This document shows positions 1 to 5,391 of a DNA stretch of 5,391 bases, piece after piece (position 1 is the stretch's first letter; every line of letters begins with the position of its first letter). The notes beneath the pieces are model-generated. The model was not told where the DNA came from. It ran no database searches and saw only the letters and a list, made by a program, of their open reading frames with translations. The position numbers were made by a program, and so were the translations under genes. The stretch spans positions 1 through 5,391 of the forward strand of contig WJJW01000278.1 in NCBI GenBank assembly GCA_014729455.1, read 5' to 3'. Source of the stretch: Candidatus Eiseniibacteriota bacterium (GTDB taxonomy: Bacteria; Eisenbacteria; RBG-16-71-46; CAIMUX01; VGJL01).

Positions 1-1
1 G

Positions 2-772
2 ACCGGTGCGGTCTGCATGGCCGCGACCGGAGCGCTCCGGGCCGGGGCGGGCCTGGTCCGCGCGGTGGTGCCCGCGAGCCTGAACGGGATCCTCGAGGCG
101 AAGCTGACCGAGGCGATGACCATCCCCGCCGCCGAGACGGAGTCCGGAACGCTGGCGTCCGGCGCGACGGACGCGATCCTCGGGATCCGCGACGACTGGG
201 ACGCCCTGGTCCTGGGCCCCGGCTTCGGGCGCCATCCCGCGAGCGACCGCCTGGCCGCCGACCTCGTCGCCCGCTGGACGGGGCCGCTGCTCGTCGACGC
301 CGACGCGCTCAACGCCCTCGCCGCGGTCGGGATCCCGCGGATCGCGAAGCGGCGCCCCGCGCCGGTCTTCACGCCGCATCCGGGGGAGATGGCGCGGCTG
401 ACCGGCGATCCGATCGACCGGATCCTCGAGGATCCGGTCCACGCCGCCCGGGAGCTCGCGATCCGCCGCCGGGTCGTCCTCCTGCTGAAGGGGACCCCGA
501 CCGTGATCGCCGCTCCGGACGGAACCGTCCGCGTGAGCGGCGCCGGGAACCCCGCCCTGGCGACCGGAGGCACCGGGGATGTCCTTTCCGGGATCATCGG
601 GACCCTGCTCGCGCAGGGGGTCGATCCCGCCGAGGCGGCCGCCTGCGGCGCGTGGCTCCACGGACGCTCCGCGGAGATGCAGGCGGAAGGGCTCGCGGAG
701 CGGGACCTGACGCCGGTGGAGGTCGCCGACGGCTTGACCGCCGTCTGGGGCCGTCTGGATCGCTCCGGTTGA
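2..772 (+). CDS. nnrD: ADP-dependent NAD(P)H-hydrate dehydratase, 5'-truncated by the window edge
   Basis: This is the C-terminal (carbohydrate-kinase-like, YjeF_C) dehydratase domain, which uses ADP to convert the damaged cofactor (S)-NAD(P)HX back to NAD(P)H in the cytoplasm. The open frame runs in from the left edge. Its first residues, TGAVCMAATGALRAGAGLV, match the family's TGA...AALRAGAGLV stretch, so the ATG at 17 is internal and not the start. Further family motifs follow in order: LGPGFG (about 215-232), VDADALNAL (293-319), TPHPGE near 371-388, LLLKGTPTV near 482-508, and the nucleotide/catalytic signature GNPALATGGTGDVL at about 545-586, which includes the conserved Asp. Usual domain length is about 280 residues and 256 are visible, so only a short part of this domain is missing. 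Many bacteria fuse an NAD(P)HX epimerase (YjeF_N, nnrE) domain in front; whether that is so here lies outside the window. The stop codon overlaps the start of the next gene by 4 bases. Confidence 0.93.
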   Translation, partial: TGAVCMAATGALRAGAGLVRAVVPASLNGILEAKLTEAMTIPAAETESGTLASGATDAILGIRDDWDALVLGPGFGRHPASDRLAADLVARWTGPLLVDADALNALAAVGIPRIAKRRPAPVFTPHPGEMARLTGDPIDRILEDPVHAARELAIRRRVVLLLKGTPTVIAAPDGTVRVSGAGNPALATGGTGDVLSGIIGTLLAQGVDPAEAAACGAWLHGRSAEMQAEGLAERDLTPVEVADGLTAVWGRLDRSG

Positions 773-1413
773 GCCCCGAGGACCGCGTCCTGCTCGAGCA
801 GCTCGCCGACGCAGGCCGCCGGCTCGGAGACGCCGGGCTGCTGGTCGCCGACGATGGAAACCTGAGCGCCCGCCGCGACGGCGGGTCGATCTGGATCACC
901 CCCCGCGGTGTCCGAAAGTCGACCCTGCGCCCGTCCGACCTGGTCCGCGTCGATCTCGACGGCCGTAAGCTCGAGGGGGAGGGGGATCCCTCCTCGGAGC
1001 TTCCGCTCCACCTCGCTCTCTACCGACGTCGGCGGACGGTCGGCGCGGTCGTCCACGCCCATCCGCCGGCGGCGACCGGGTTCGCCGCGGCGGGCGTCCC
1101 GATCGAGCCCGACGTCCTGCCCGAGGCCGTCCTTGCCTTGGGTCCGGTCCCCGTGGTTCCCTACCGCATGCCCGGTACGGCCGAAGTCGGTGAGGCCGCG
1201 GCACCCTTCGCGGATTCCTGTCGGGCTTTCTTGTTGGCGAACCATGGGGCGGTTGCGCTCGGCGCCGGCGTGGAGGAGGCGTGTCTCCGGATGGAGCGCC
1301 TCGAGCACGTCGCCCGCGTCCTCCTGGCCGCGCGCCTACTCGGAGGAGCCCGCCCCCTGGCCACGGAGGAACGAGACGCGCTGACGCGTGCGCGCCGGGA
1401 GGGAGACGGATGA
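769..1413 (+). CDS. Class II (zinc) aldolase/adducin family protein, FucA-like
   Basis: A 214-residue cytosolic protein of the class II aldolase family (L-fuculose-1-phosphate aldolase, AraD epimerase, MtnB dehydratase). The FucA active-site pattern is complete. GNLS is at residues 30-33, TP at 44-45, phosphate-binding Ser75-Ser76, catalytic Glu77, zinc ligands His96 and His98 in VHAHPP, and the third zinc ligand His159 in ANHGA. These correspond closely to E. coli FucA Ser71, Ser72, Glu73, His92, His94 and His155. Glu at position 77, where AraD has Asp, favours retro-aldol cleavage of a ketose 1-phosphate giving dihydroxyacetone phosphate; the actual sugar cannot be told. The chosen start is TTG at 769, inside TTGA, which overlaps the nnrD stop and places the family N-terminus (SPEDRVLLEQLADAGRRL) correctly. 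An upstream in-frame GTG at 652 would add 39 Arg/Gly-rich residues wholly inside nnrD and is unlikely. No good Shine-Dalgarno is seen, so translation probably depends on coupling to nnrD. MtnB or another phospho-sugar lyase remains possible. Confidence 0.88.
   Translation: MSPEDRVLLEQLADAGRRLGDAGLLVADDGNLSARRDGGSIWITPRGVRKSTLRPSDLVRVDLDGRKLEGEGDPSSELPLHLALYRRRRTVGAVVHAHPPAATGFAAAGVPIEPDVLPEAVLALGPVPVVPYRMPGTAEVGEAAAPFADSCRAFLLANHGAVALGAGVEEACLRMERLEHVARVLLAARLLGGARPLATEERDALTRARREGDG
1397..1402 (+). promoter_or_regulatory. Ribosome binding site of glnA
   Basis: GGGAGG ends 7 bases before the ATG at 1410 and lies inside the end of the aldolase gene. It supports 1410 as the glutamine synthetase start over the open frame that extends further upstream, and suggests that glnA can be initiated on its own as well as by coupling through the ATGA overlap. 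Confidence 0.6.
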
Positions 1414-2744
1414 CCCACGGGTTCGAGTCGAAAGACGATCTGGTCCGCTACATCACGGAGCACGACGTCAAGATCATCAACCTCTGGTTCGTCGACATCC
1501 TCGGGATGCTGAAGTCGTTCGGGATCACGCCGAGCCAGCTCGAGGAGGCGCTCGAGGAGGGGCTGGGGTTCGACGGATCGTCGGTCGAGGGGTTCGCGCG
1601 GATCTACGAGTCGGATCTGATCGCGATCCCCGACCCGAGGACCTTCCAGATCCTGCCATGGCGGGTCGACGGCCAGATCCACGCGCGGATGATCTGCGAC
1701 ATCCTCAACCCGGACCGGACCCCATACGCCGGCGATCCGCGCAACATCCTCCGCCGGAATCTCGAGCGGGCCGAGGAGCTGGGCTTCCGGTCGTTCATGG
1801 GACCGGAGCTGGAGTACTTCTACCTCAAGGCGAGCGACGATCCGACGACGCTCGACCACGCCGGCTACTTCGACCTCGTCCCGGACGACTTCGGGACCGA
1901 GCTGCGGCACCGGACGATCCAGTCGCTGCAGGCGATCGGGATCGCGGTGGAGGTCGGGCACCACGAGGTCGCCCCGAGCCAGCACGAGATCGACTTGAAG
2001 TACAAGGACGCCCTCGAGATGGCGGACGCGACGGTCACCTACCGCTACGTCGTCAAGAGGATCGCCCGGGAGAACGGCGTCTACGCCACCTTCATGCCGA
2101 AACCGCTCTACGGCGAGAACGGCAACGGAATGCACGTCCATCAATCCCTCTTCCGGGGCGAGCAGAACGCGTTCTTCGACGGGGACGATTCGCATCCGCT
2201 CTCCAAGGTCGGGCAGGGGTACATGGCGGGGATCATGCGGCACGCTCGCGAGATCTGCGCGGTGACGAATCAGTGGGTGAACTCCTACAAGCGGCTCGTG
2301 CCCGGATACGAGGCCCCCGTCTACGTGGCATGGGGGCGTCGCAACCGCTCGGCGCTCGTACGGGTGCCGATGTACAAGCCGGGCAAGGAGGCGGCGACGC
2401 GGATCGAGTTCCGATGCCCGGACCCCGCGTGCAATCCGTACCTCGCGTTCTCCGTGATGATCGCTGCCGGTCTCGAGGGGATCCGGGAAGGGTACGAGGT
2501 CCCGGCGCCGGTCGACGAGGACATCTACCACATGTCCGAGACGGAGAAGACGGCCCGGGGGATCGAGACGCTTCCCGATTCGCTGTACGCGGCACTGGAG
2601 CTCGCCGCCGAGAGCGAGCTGATCCAGACCGCGCTGGGGGAGCACCTGTTCACGAAGTTCATCGAGAACAAGCGGATCGAATGGGACGAATACCGGACCC
2701 GGGTGACCGGATTCGAGGTCGAGCGCTACCTCCCGATCCTCTGA
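1410..2744 (+). CDS. glnA: Glutamine synthetase, type I (GSI-alpha-like)
   Basis: This enzyme makes glutamine from glutamate, ammonia and ATP in the cytoplasm, as a dodecamer in this family. At 444 residues it has the length of Bacillus-type GlnA. The beta-grasp N-domain includes FVDILGMLKS (27-36) and FDGSSVEGF (54-62). Metal ligands are Glu133 and Glu135 in GPELEYF, Glu186 in GHHEVAPSQHE, Glu193 and Glu333. The ATP signature KPLYGENGNGMHVHQS is at 231-246 with His242. The NSYKRLVPGYEAP loop (291-303) carries the flap Glu301. Arg64 in EGFARI matches Bacillus Arg62, the feedback-inhibition residue of GSI-alpha. The NLYDLP adenylylation motif of proteobacterial GSI-beta is absent; DIYHMSETEKT stands in its place, so control by GlnE is not expected. 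The ATG at 1410 overlaps the aldolase stop as ATGA, and MTHGFESKDDLV aligns with the normal N-terminus. The segment MYKPGKEAATRIEFRCPDPAC differs from the Bacillus form but keeps the ATRIE core. Some enzymes of this superfamily act on other amines, yet the conserved sites favour true GlnA. Confidence 0.96.
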   Translation: MTHGFESKDDLVRYITEHDVKIINLWFVDILGMLKSFGITPSQLEEALEEGLGFDGSSVEGFARIYESDLIAIPDPRTFQILPWRVDGQIHARMICDILNPDRTPYAGDPRNILRRNLERAEELGFRSFMGPELEYFYLKASDDPTTLDHAGYFDLVPDDFGTELRHRTIQSLQAIGIAVEVGHHEVAPSQHEIDLKYKDALEMADATVTYRYVVKRIARENGVYATFMPKPLYGENGNGMHVHQSLFRGEQNAFFDGDDSHPLSKVGQGYMAGIMRHAREICAVTNQWVNSYKRLVPGYEAPVYVAWGRRNRSALVRVPMYKPGKEAATRIEFRCPDPACNPYLAFSVMIAAGLEGIREGYEVPAPVDEDIYHMSETEKTARGIETLPDSLYAALELAAESELIQTALGEHLFTKFIENKRIEWDEYRTRVTGFEVERYLPIL

Positions 2745-2765
2745 GGACGCGCCGGCCCGGAATCC

Positions 2766-2794
2766 TTGACGACCCGGAGGGGATTGCCTAGAGT
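2766..2794 (+). promoter_or_regulatory. Predicted sigma-70-type promoter of the lipoprotein/OMP operon
   Basis: TTGACG (2766-2771, 5 of 6 to the -35 consensus) is followed by exactly 17 bases and TAGAGT (2789-2794, 4 of 6 to the -10 consensus, with the key first T, second A and last T). It starts 21 bases after the glnA stop and points to the lipoprotein gene. Transcription would begin near 2801 and leave a leader of about 137 bases. No clear terminator lies between glnA and this site, so readthrough from glnA may also feed the downstream genes. The leader has short palindromes (CGGATCCG near 2796-2803, GACCCCGGTC near 2901-2910) but no riboswitch I can recognise. Confidence 0.5.
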
Positions 2795-2926
2795 CCGGAT
2801 CCGTAGGGATCTGTCGGGGTCCGCCGGGGGGCCTCGCTCGTCAAGGTGTGTTGGAGGGGTGGCTGTTGGGATCGCGAGACCTGCTGGTGTCCCGCCCGAA
2901 GACCCCGGTCGTCTCCCCCCGACATC

Positions 2927-2932
2927 GGAGAA
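2927..2932 (+). promoter_or_regulatory. Ribosome binding site of the lipoprotein gene
   Basis: GGAGAA begins 11 bases before the ATG at 2938; the GGAG core ends 7 bases upstream. It selects this ATG, which begins directly with a lipoprotein signal peptide, over an in-frame GTG at 2848 that would bury the signal behind 30 extra residues. Confidence 0.65.
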
Positions 2933-2937
2933 GCGTC

Positions 2938-3405
2938 ATGAAACCATACCCCTGGCTGCTGGCCGTGGTCGGGGCTCTCCTCGTGACCGGCGGGTGCGCG
3001 AAGCGGGTCCCCTCGACCGATTTGACCTTCGAAGCCCACCAGAAGGTCGTGCTGACGTTCCGGACCGGAGAGGAGCTGGAGGGGAAGATCAGCCCCGGCA
3101 GCTCCGTCGAGCTGCGTGAGCCGAACATGGTCTGGATGGCGAACGTCGGCCAGGTGACCGACGAGCAGATCGAGCTCGTCGACCTGGTCGCGTTGAAGCG
3201 GAAGGACGGGGTGGAACTGGAGACCTCCCGTCTGGCCGACGCCCGGAGGGTGGCGGGGGAGACCGCCCCCGACAAGACCTTCCTCCGCACCGAGATCGTC
3301 GGGGTCGACCACGTCCGGATCGACATCGGCGAGACCGCCCGTCAGGCGAGCTTCTGGACGTATGGAGCGGTCGTTCTCGGTCTGCTCGTGGGGGAACGCT
3401 CATGA
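2938..3405 (+). CDS. Small predicted lipoprotein of unknown function
   Basis: A 155-residue protein that I do not recognise as a named family. It opens with Lys2, a hydrophobic stretch (WLLAVVGALLV, 6-16) and a lipobox-like VTGGC with Cys20, so a lipid-anchored envelope protein is expected. Residue +2 is Ala rather than Asp, which by the enterobacterial Lol rule would favour the outer membrane. The mature part looks beta-rich: alternating strands such as KVVLTFRTGEELEGKI (about 34-49) recall small SH3- or Sm-like barrels, but this is only an impression. A second hydrophobic stretch, FWTYGAVVLGLLVG (139-152), lies at the extreme C-terminus, only three residues (ERS) before the stop. That is odd for a simple soluble lipoprotein and could be a membrane tail or a truncated end. 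The stop overlaps the next gene's ATG by 4 bases, so the protein is probably made with the following outer-membrane barrel and may serve or accompany it. Confidence 0.82.
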   Translation: MKPYPWLLAVVGALLVTGGCAKRVPSTDLTFEAHQKVVLTFRTGEELEGKISPGSSVELREPNMVWMANVGQVTDEQIELVDLVALKRKDGVELETSRLADARRVAGETAPDKTFLRTEIVGVDHVRIDIGETARQASFWTYGAVVLGLLVGERS

Positions 3406-4877
3406 CCCCCCGGCGTCCGTTTCTGCTGCTCCTCCTCCTGCCGGCGTTGCTCGGTCTCGCGTCGTCTTCCCGCGCGCAGGAGGAGCCGACCGTCTTCGTC
3501 TTCGACTATGGAACCATCGGACTGGACAGCCTCCAGGTCTTCAGCCCGTCGTCGGTTTTCCGGCCCCTCGACATGCTCGGCGTGCGGGCCGGCGGGCGGG
3601 CCTGGGCGATGGGAGGAGCGTACGTGGCGGAGGCGCGCGGCCTGGAAGCGGTCTCCTGGAACCCGGCCGGTCTGGGATGGCTGGAGCGGACCGACGTGAT
3701 GGCCGACCTGTTCTGGCTCCGCTCTTCGGGGACGACGAGCGGGTTCCCCGACACGTTCAACATCCCCGAGGTCTCCCTGGTCAACGTGACCCGGTACGAG
3801 GTCAACCTGAAGTCGAACGTCCGGTACAACATGCTCGGAGGCGCGTTCTCCACCGATCTGCCGGGGAACCTGCACATGGGCGGCGCGATCAGCTTCCGGC
3901 GCTACATGGACACGGCCTACCCGGAGGAGATCATCGAGGACATGACCTTCCAGGAGGGAGGGTCGTTTCCGGTCACCCTCGCCTTCGACGACAGCGAGAG
4001 CGGCGGTGTCGAGGCCGTCGCCGCGACCATCGGGCTCCAGGTGGTGCCCGATCTGCTCAGCGTCGGGGGGAACCTGAACTTCCTCACCGGGCGGCTCGAC
4101 GCCCAGCAGGAGCAGATCCTCGCCACCGGCGGCGGACAGATCCCGCCGGGACGGCGCGACATCCGCTTCGACTACAGCGGATTCTCCACCGACCTCGGCC
4201 TGCAGGCGCGGTTCGGCGACAGGGGGGGGCTCGGGGTTCGGTTCACCCCCGGCTACACGCTGGACGTCGAAGGCGGCTCGTTCTACGCGCAGAGCCTCGC
4301 GCCGCCGGGGCAGCCGATCGTCGTCGTCCAGGCGAGGATCGCCGATTACGAGATCGACGTGCCGTCGCTTCTCACGGTCGGAGGGGTGCTGGATCCGCTC
4401 GATTGGCTCACGGTGACGGCTGATTACAGCATCCAGAGCTGGCAGGATGCCGAGGTCCGGTACAAGGAGGATCGAGACGAGGACGCGGATCTCCCTCTGC
4501 AGGACGTCACGAGCTTGAACGTCGGGCTCGAGGGGCGGTTCTTCCGCATCCGGGACGTCGAGCTGCCGCTGCGGATCGGCTACCGGCGGGGCCCGCTGTC
4601 CCTGGCGCAGCTCGCTCCGGAGGGGAAGATCGACGGCGCGCACGTCCTCGACTTCGACTGGGCGGGAGGCGAGATCGACACGCAGGCGCTCAGCTTCGGG
4701 ATCGGGTTCCTCACCGGACCGCTCCGGTACGACCTCGCGCTGGACTTCCTCGACTATGAGCTCGAGAAGTTCTACTTCGACGCCTACTACGATCCTCTCG
4801 TGAATCCGCAATCGACCATCGTGAAGGTCGACCGCCGGCTGAATCGGATCCGGCTCTCGGCGACCCTGCAGCTCTGA
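3402..4877 (+). CDS. Outer-membrane beta-barrel protein, FadL/PorV-like
   Basis: A 491-residue exported protein. The signal peptide has Arg4-Arg5, a Leu-rich core (7-20) and a likely signal peptidase I site after SRA (23-25), leaving Gln26 as the mature start. The block GVRAGGRAWAMGGAYVAEA followed by LEAVSWNPAGL (about residues 60-91) is the hallmark N-terminal segment shared by OmpP1/FadL-type transporters and PorV/PorQ-like barrel proteins. The rest is built of alternating strands with Gly/Asn/Asp turns, typical of a barrel; the protein ends in RIRLSATLQL, an amphipathic last strand ending in Leu rather than the common Phe. FadL-type members pass hydrophobic compounds across the outer membrane, while PorV-type members serve secretion or surface attachment; the sequence does not decide between them. 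The ATG at 3402 overlaps the lipoprotein stop (ATGA) and has GGGGGAA at 3390-3396 as a ribosome site. Barrel identity is well supported, the substrate is unknown. Confidence 0.85.
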   Translation: MTPRRPFLLLLLLPALLGLASSSRAQEEPTVFVFDYGTIGLDSLQVFSPSSVFRPLDMLGVRAGGRAWAMGGAYVAEARGLEAVSWNPAGLGWLERTDVMADLFWLRSSGTTSGFPDTFNIPEVSLVNVTRYEVNLKSNVRYNMLGGAFSTDLPGNLHMGGAISFRRYMDTAYPEEIIEDMTFQEGGSFPVTLAFDDSESGGVEAVAATIGLQVVPDLLSVGGNLNFLTGRLDAQQEQILATGGGQIPPGRRDIRFDYSGFSTDLGLQARFGDRGGLGVRFTPGYTLDVEGGSFYAQSLAPPGQPIVVVQARIADYEIDVPSLLTVGGVLDPLDWLTVTADYSIQSWQDAEVRYKEDRDEDADLPLQDVTSLNVGLEGRFFRIRDVELPLRIGYRRGPLSLAQLAPEGKIDGAHVLDFDWAGGEIDTQALSFGIGFLTGPLRYDLALDFLDYELEKFYFDAYYDPLVNPQSTIVKVDRRLNRIRLSATLQL

Positions 4878-4902
4878 GGCGAAGTCTCAAAAAAGCTGAG
4901 GA

Positions 4903-4934
4903 TCCGGCGGTGTCACTCGAGTGGCACCGCCGGA
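4903..4934 (+). terminator. Strong hairpin after the OMP gene, probable terminator
   Basis: A 14-bp stem with loop TCGA starts 25 bases after the OMP stop codon. The left arm is TCCGGCGGTGTCAC and the right arm is its complement except for one U-G wobble. There is no T-run directly after it on the + strand (AACCAGTTTC follows). The only T-tract is on the other strand: the AAAAAA at 4889-4894 lies 9 bases before the hairpin and reads as TTTTTT after it for a minus-strand transcript. It may therefore end the + transcript without a classic U-tract, stabilise the mRNA 3' end, or stop transcription arriving from the right. The hairpin itself is certain; its role is inferred. Confidence 0.65.
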
Positions 4935-5391
4935 ACCAGTTTCAACCGATTGCCCGCTAACGAGTTGTCTGCTCCAGCCGATGCCGGGGAGGCTCCTGGC
5001 GATCCGGTGGCGCCCCCGGAACCGGGCGAGGATCGGGGACCGTGACCGGCGAGTGAACCCCCAAACATCCAGGCTCTAAGAGGTTACGAGACCGAGGCGG
5101 GGATCCGTCTCGCTTGGCACGGAGGCTGCTCTATAGGGACGCATCGGGTGGCTCGTCGGGAGCGGACTGTTTCCCAACCCCGGCAGAAGCGCAATCCGGA
5201 AGCCGGCGAATGTCGGTACCGATGGTTGCTTCCGCAACCGGCGAGTCCACCTGATCCAAGTGATCGGCTCCGTGGGAAACGGAGCGACGAAGCGGCTGCG
5301 ACCCTGCAGTTGATTCGGTTTTCGGCATCCATTGGGTGTTCCAGATGGGTTCTGAGAACCGGACCTGGGGCAAGCGGCCTCCCTCGAGCGA
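4935..5391 (+). other. Non-coding structured region, possible 5' RNA part of a group II (IIC-like) intron
   Basis: No convincing protein gene is seen on either strand here; the composition is less GC-rich than the genes and in-frame stops are frequent. Compact stem-loops are present: CGCCC/GGGCG (5011-5028), GAGGCGG/CCGTCTC with loop GGAT (5094-5111), GGTTGC/GCAACC with loop TTCC (5224-5239), GCTCCGT/ACGGAGC with loop GGGAA (5267-5285) and GGTTC/GAACC near 5348-5360. CTATAGGG (5131-5138), GGACTGT (5164-5170) and GGCAGAAG (5182-5189) occur in the same order as similar short blocks I recall from domain I of the Oceanobacillus IIC intron. IIC introns insert just past terminator hairpins, which fits the hairpin at 4903-4934, and the length would fit domains I-III before a reverse transcriptase gene. 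Against it, no GTGYG 5' end was found, and neither the reverse transcriptase nor domain V is in view. It could equally be an ordinary long intergenic stretch or another structured RNA. Confidence 0.3.
5045..5246 (+). repeat. Short direct repeat ACCGGCGAGT (two exact copies, one variant)
   Basis: ACCGGCGAGT occurs at 5045-5054 and 5237-5246, with the variant GCCGGCGAAT at 5202-5211, all within the non-coding tail. Spacing is irregular (157 and 35 bases between starts), so it is not a CRISPR-like array. In GC-rich DNA such decamers can arise by chance; they may also be paired or tertiary-contact elements if the region is a folded RNA. Confidence 0.3.

Noticed and set aside
1281..1409. Upstream extension of glutamine synthetase
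   Set aside because: It adds 43 Arg/Pro-rich residues inside the aldolase gene; the GSI N-terminus and the ribosome site fit 1410.
1161..2645. A 494-codon open frame on the minus strand opposite glnA
   Set aside because: It is antisense to a fully supported glutamine synthetase. Its translation is Arg/Asp/Val/Leu-rich without any domain, as expected when GC-rich codons are read backwards.
1388..2791. A long + strand frame overlapping glnA in another register
   Set aside because: The Arg/Gly/Pro-rich translation is a frame shadow of glnA.
2848..2937. Upstream GTG start for the lipoprotein
   Set aside because: It would place 30 residues ahead of the lipoprotein signal peptide; the ATG at 2938 has its own GGAG.
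3342..4811. A 489-codon open frame on the minus strand opposite the OMP gene
   Set aside because: Same reason: low-complexity charged translation, no motifs, and the + strand shows a signal peptide and a family hallmark motif.
4949..4966. An integron attC-like half-site (CGCTAACGAGTTG)
   Set aside because: The core does not fit RYYYAAC at its first base, and no matching GTTRRRY partner arm was found.
5114..5137. Promoter candidate TTGGCA ... TATAGG
   Set aside because: The spacer is only 12 bases, too short for a sigma-70 promoter.
5084..5373. Two overlapping small minus-strand frames of 82 and 80 codons
   Set aside because: No recognisable domain or ribosome site, unlike codon use of the genes, and they span palindromic stem-loops more typical of structured RNA.
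4935..5391. tRNA, tmRNA, RNase P RNA or SRP RNA gene
   Set aside because: I looked for the T-loop and CCA end, the tmRNA ends, and the RNase P GAGGAAAGTC core; none was present.

Overview
The window is GC-rich (roughly two thirds G+C by eye, with codon third positions mostly G or C) and densely coded on the + strand. A lipoprotein and an outer-membrane beta-barrel protein with a Sec signal peptide indicate a diderm (Gram-negative-type) bacterium. The glutamine synthetase is of the GSI-alpha type without an adenylylation site, so it is not a typical proteobacterial enzyme. The mix would fit a GC-rich member of a little-cultured diderm phylum (Eisenbacteria-, Gemmatimonadota- or Acidobacteriota-like). 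This placement is an inference and cannot be fixed from this sequence alone.

Layout. Positions 2-2744 hold three genes joined by 4-base stop/start overlaps: the 3' part of an NAD(P)HX dehydratase gene (nnrD / yjeF C-terminal domain), a class II aldolase of the FucA type that starts on TTG, and a complete type I glutamine synthetase (glnA). They look like one transcription unit: metabolite repair, sugar-phosphate cleavage and ammonia assimilation. The three share no obvious pathway, so the link is probably housekeeping co-expression.

Positions 2745-2937 are a spacer with a good sigma-70-like promoter (TTGACG, 17 bases, TAGAGT). It should drive a second two-gene unit: a small lipoprotein of unknown function (2938-3405) and, overlapping it by 4 bases, a 491-residue outer-membrane barrel protein related to the FadL/PorV-type families (3402-4877). 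Both products are predicted to be sorted to the cell envelope and are probably made together.

A strong 14-bp hairpin at 4903-4934 closes the second unit. The last ~455 bases (4935-5391) carry no credible protein gene. They are visibly less GC-rich than the genes and contain several compact stem-loops. Their position right after a terminator-like hairpin, and a few short motifs in the right order, suggest the 5' RNA part of a group II (IIC-like) intron whose reverse transcriptase gene would lie just beyond the window. This is a low-confidence hypothesis. No CRISPR array, tRNA, rRNA or insertion-sequence end was recognised.
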